Source: Flavobacteriales bacterium (GTDB lineage: Bacteria > Bacteroidota > Bacteroidia > JACJYZ01). From it: a stretch of DNA of 64,000 nt. The translations under genes and the position numbers were made by a program. The DNA is taken from NCBI GenBank assembly GCA_020635855.1, contig JACJYZ010000002.1, positions 868,001-932,000 of the forward strand, read 5' to 3'. This document shows positions 63,839-64,000 of the stretch, piece after piece; position 1 is the first letter of the stretch, and each line of letters begins with the position of its first letter. The notes under the pieces were generated by a model. It did no database searches. It worked only from the letters and a program-made list of their open reading frames with translations, and had not been told where the DNA came from.

Positions 63839-64000
63839 ATGGCTGACAACGGCAAACACGATCCGAACGAGAACCAGCTCAATATCGAGCTGTCGGAAGA
63901 GGTGGCGGAAGGAACTTATTCCAACCTGGCCATCATCACCCATTCCAACTCGGAGTTCGTGCTCGACTTCATCAAGGTGATGCCCGGCGTACCCAAAGCG
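63839..64000 (+). CDS. DUF3467 family protein (3' partial)
   Basis: The first 54 residues of a small protein that continues beyond the window. It reads MADNGKHDPNENQLNIELSE, then YSNLAIITHSNSEFVLDFIK and VMPGVPKA. This matches the DUF3467 family, short cytoplasmic proteins of about 100 residues whose genes often sit just after rpoC in Bacteroidota. The function is unknown. It begins two bases after the rpoC stop, so it is almost certainly in the same operon. No signal peptide is present. Confidence 0.9.
   Translation, partial: MADNGKHDPNENQLNIELSEEVAEGTYSNLAIITHSNSEFVLDFIKVMPGVPKA

Overview
The window is a 64-kb chromosomal stretch from a member of the Bacteroidota, probably an uncultured or little-studied lineage of moderate GC content. 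Several lines agree: a PorP/SprF-family type IX secretion (T9SS) protein, a secreted FG-GAP protein with a T9SS C-terminal sorting domain, a PorE-like OmpA protein, a fused SecDF, a type III glutamine synthetase, Bacteroidota-type families (DUF2851, DUF1972, DUF3467), and many promoters with the TTTG / TAnnTTTG signature of the Bacteroidota primary sigma factor. Shine-Dalgarno sequences are mostly absent, as is usual there.

Layout. 1-882: truncated porP/sprF gene. 945-12577: surface-polysaccharide locus with wecB and wecC (UDP-ManNAc and UDP-ManNAcA supply), glycosyltransferases, a Wzy-like polymerase, a Wzx-like flippase, an acetyltransferase, an inverted RmlD-like/DUF1972 pair, and a WcaJ-type initiating phosphoglycosyltransferase. 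12571-17785: more glycosyltransferases mixed with murB, ftsE and a small conserved protein. 17924-22745: an uncharacterised pair, a giant TPR protein followed by an outer-membrane beta-barrel. 22985-33052: gyrB, mdh, the T9SS-cargo FG-GAP protein on the minus strand, secDF, tatA and a Na+/Ca2+ exchanger. 33235-44648: glnN, PorE-like OmpA protein, purM, prfA, pyrF, a small secreted TonB-C-terminal protein, DUF2851, a K+ channel and an RmlD-like reductase. 44712-50418: alanine/Na+ symporter, an HhH protein, apt, an acyl-CoA dehydrogenase, rpsU, a Xer recombinase and a ribosome hibernation factor. 50502-64000: tRNA-Thr/Tyr/Gly/Thr, tuf, tRNA-Trp, secE, nusG, rplKAJL, rpoBC and the start of a DUF3467 gene.

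How it works together. The first 12.6 kb looks like a nearly complete Wzx/Wzy-dependent pathway: a polyprenyl-linked starter sugar (WcaJ type), assembly by glycosyltransferases using ManNAcA among other sugars, flipping and polymerisation. The last 13.5 kb is the classic translation/transcription super-operon in the same order as in distant bacteria. The middle is mainly housekeeping, with envelope functions recurring. I see no rRNA, insertion sequence, phage, integron or CRISPR array. No intergenic stretch exceeds about 300 bases.

Most interesting candidates: the TPR/beta-barrel pair, eight-base homopolymer tracts inside the polymerase and other envelope genes, apparently leaderless transcripts for wecB and the small ftsE-linked gene, and a K+ channel whose selectivity filter reads TVGFR.
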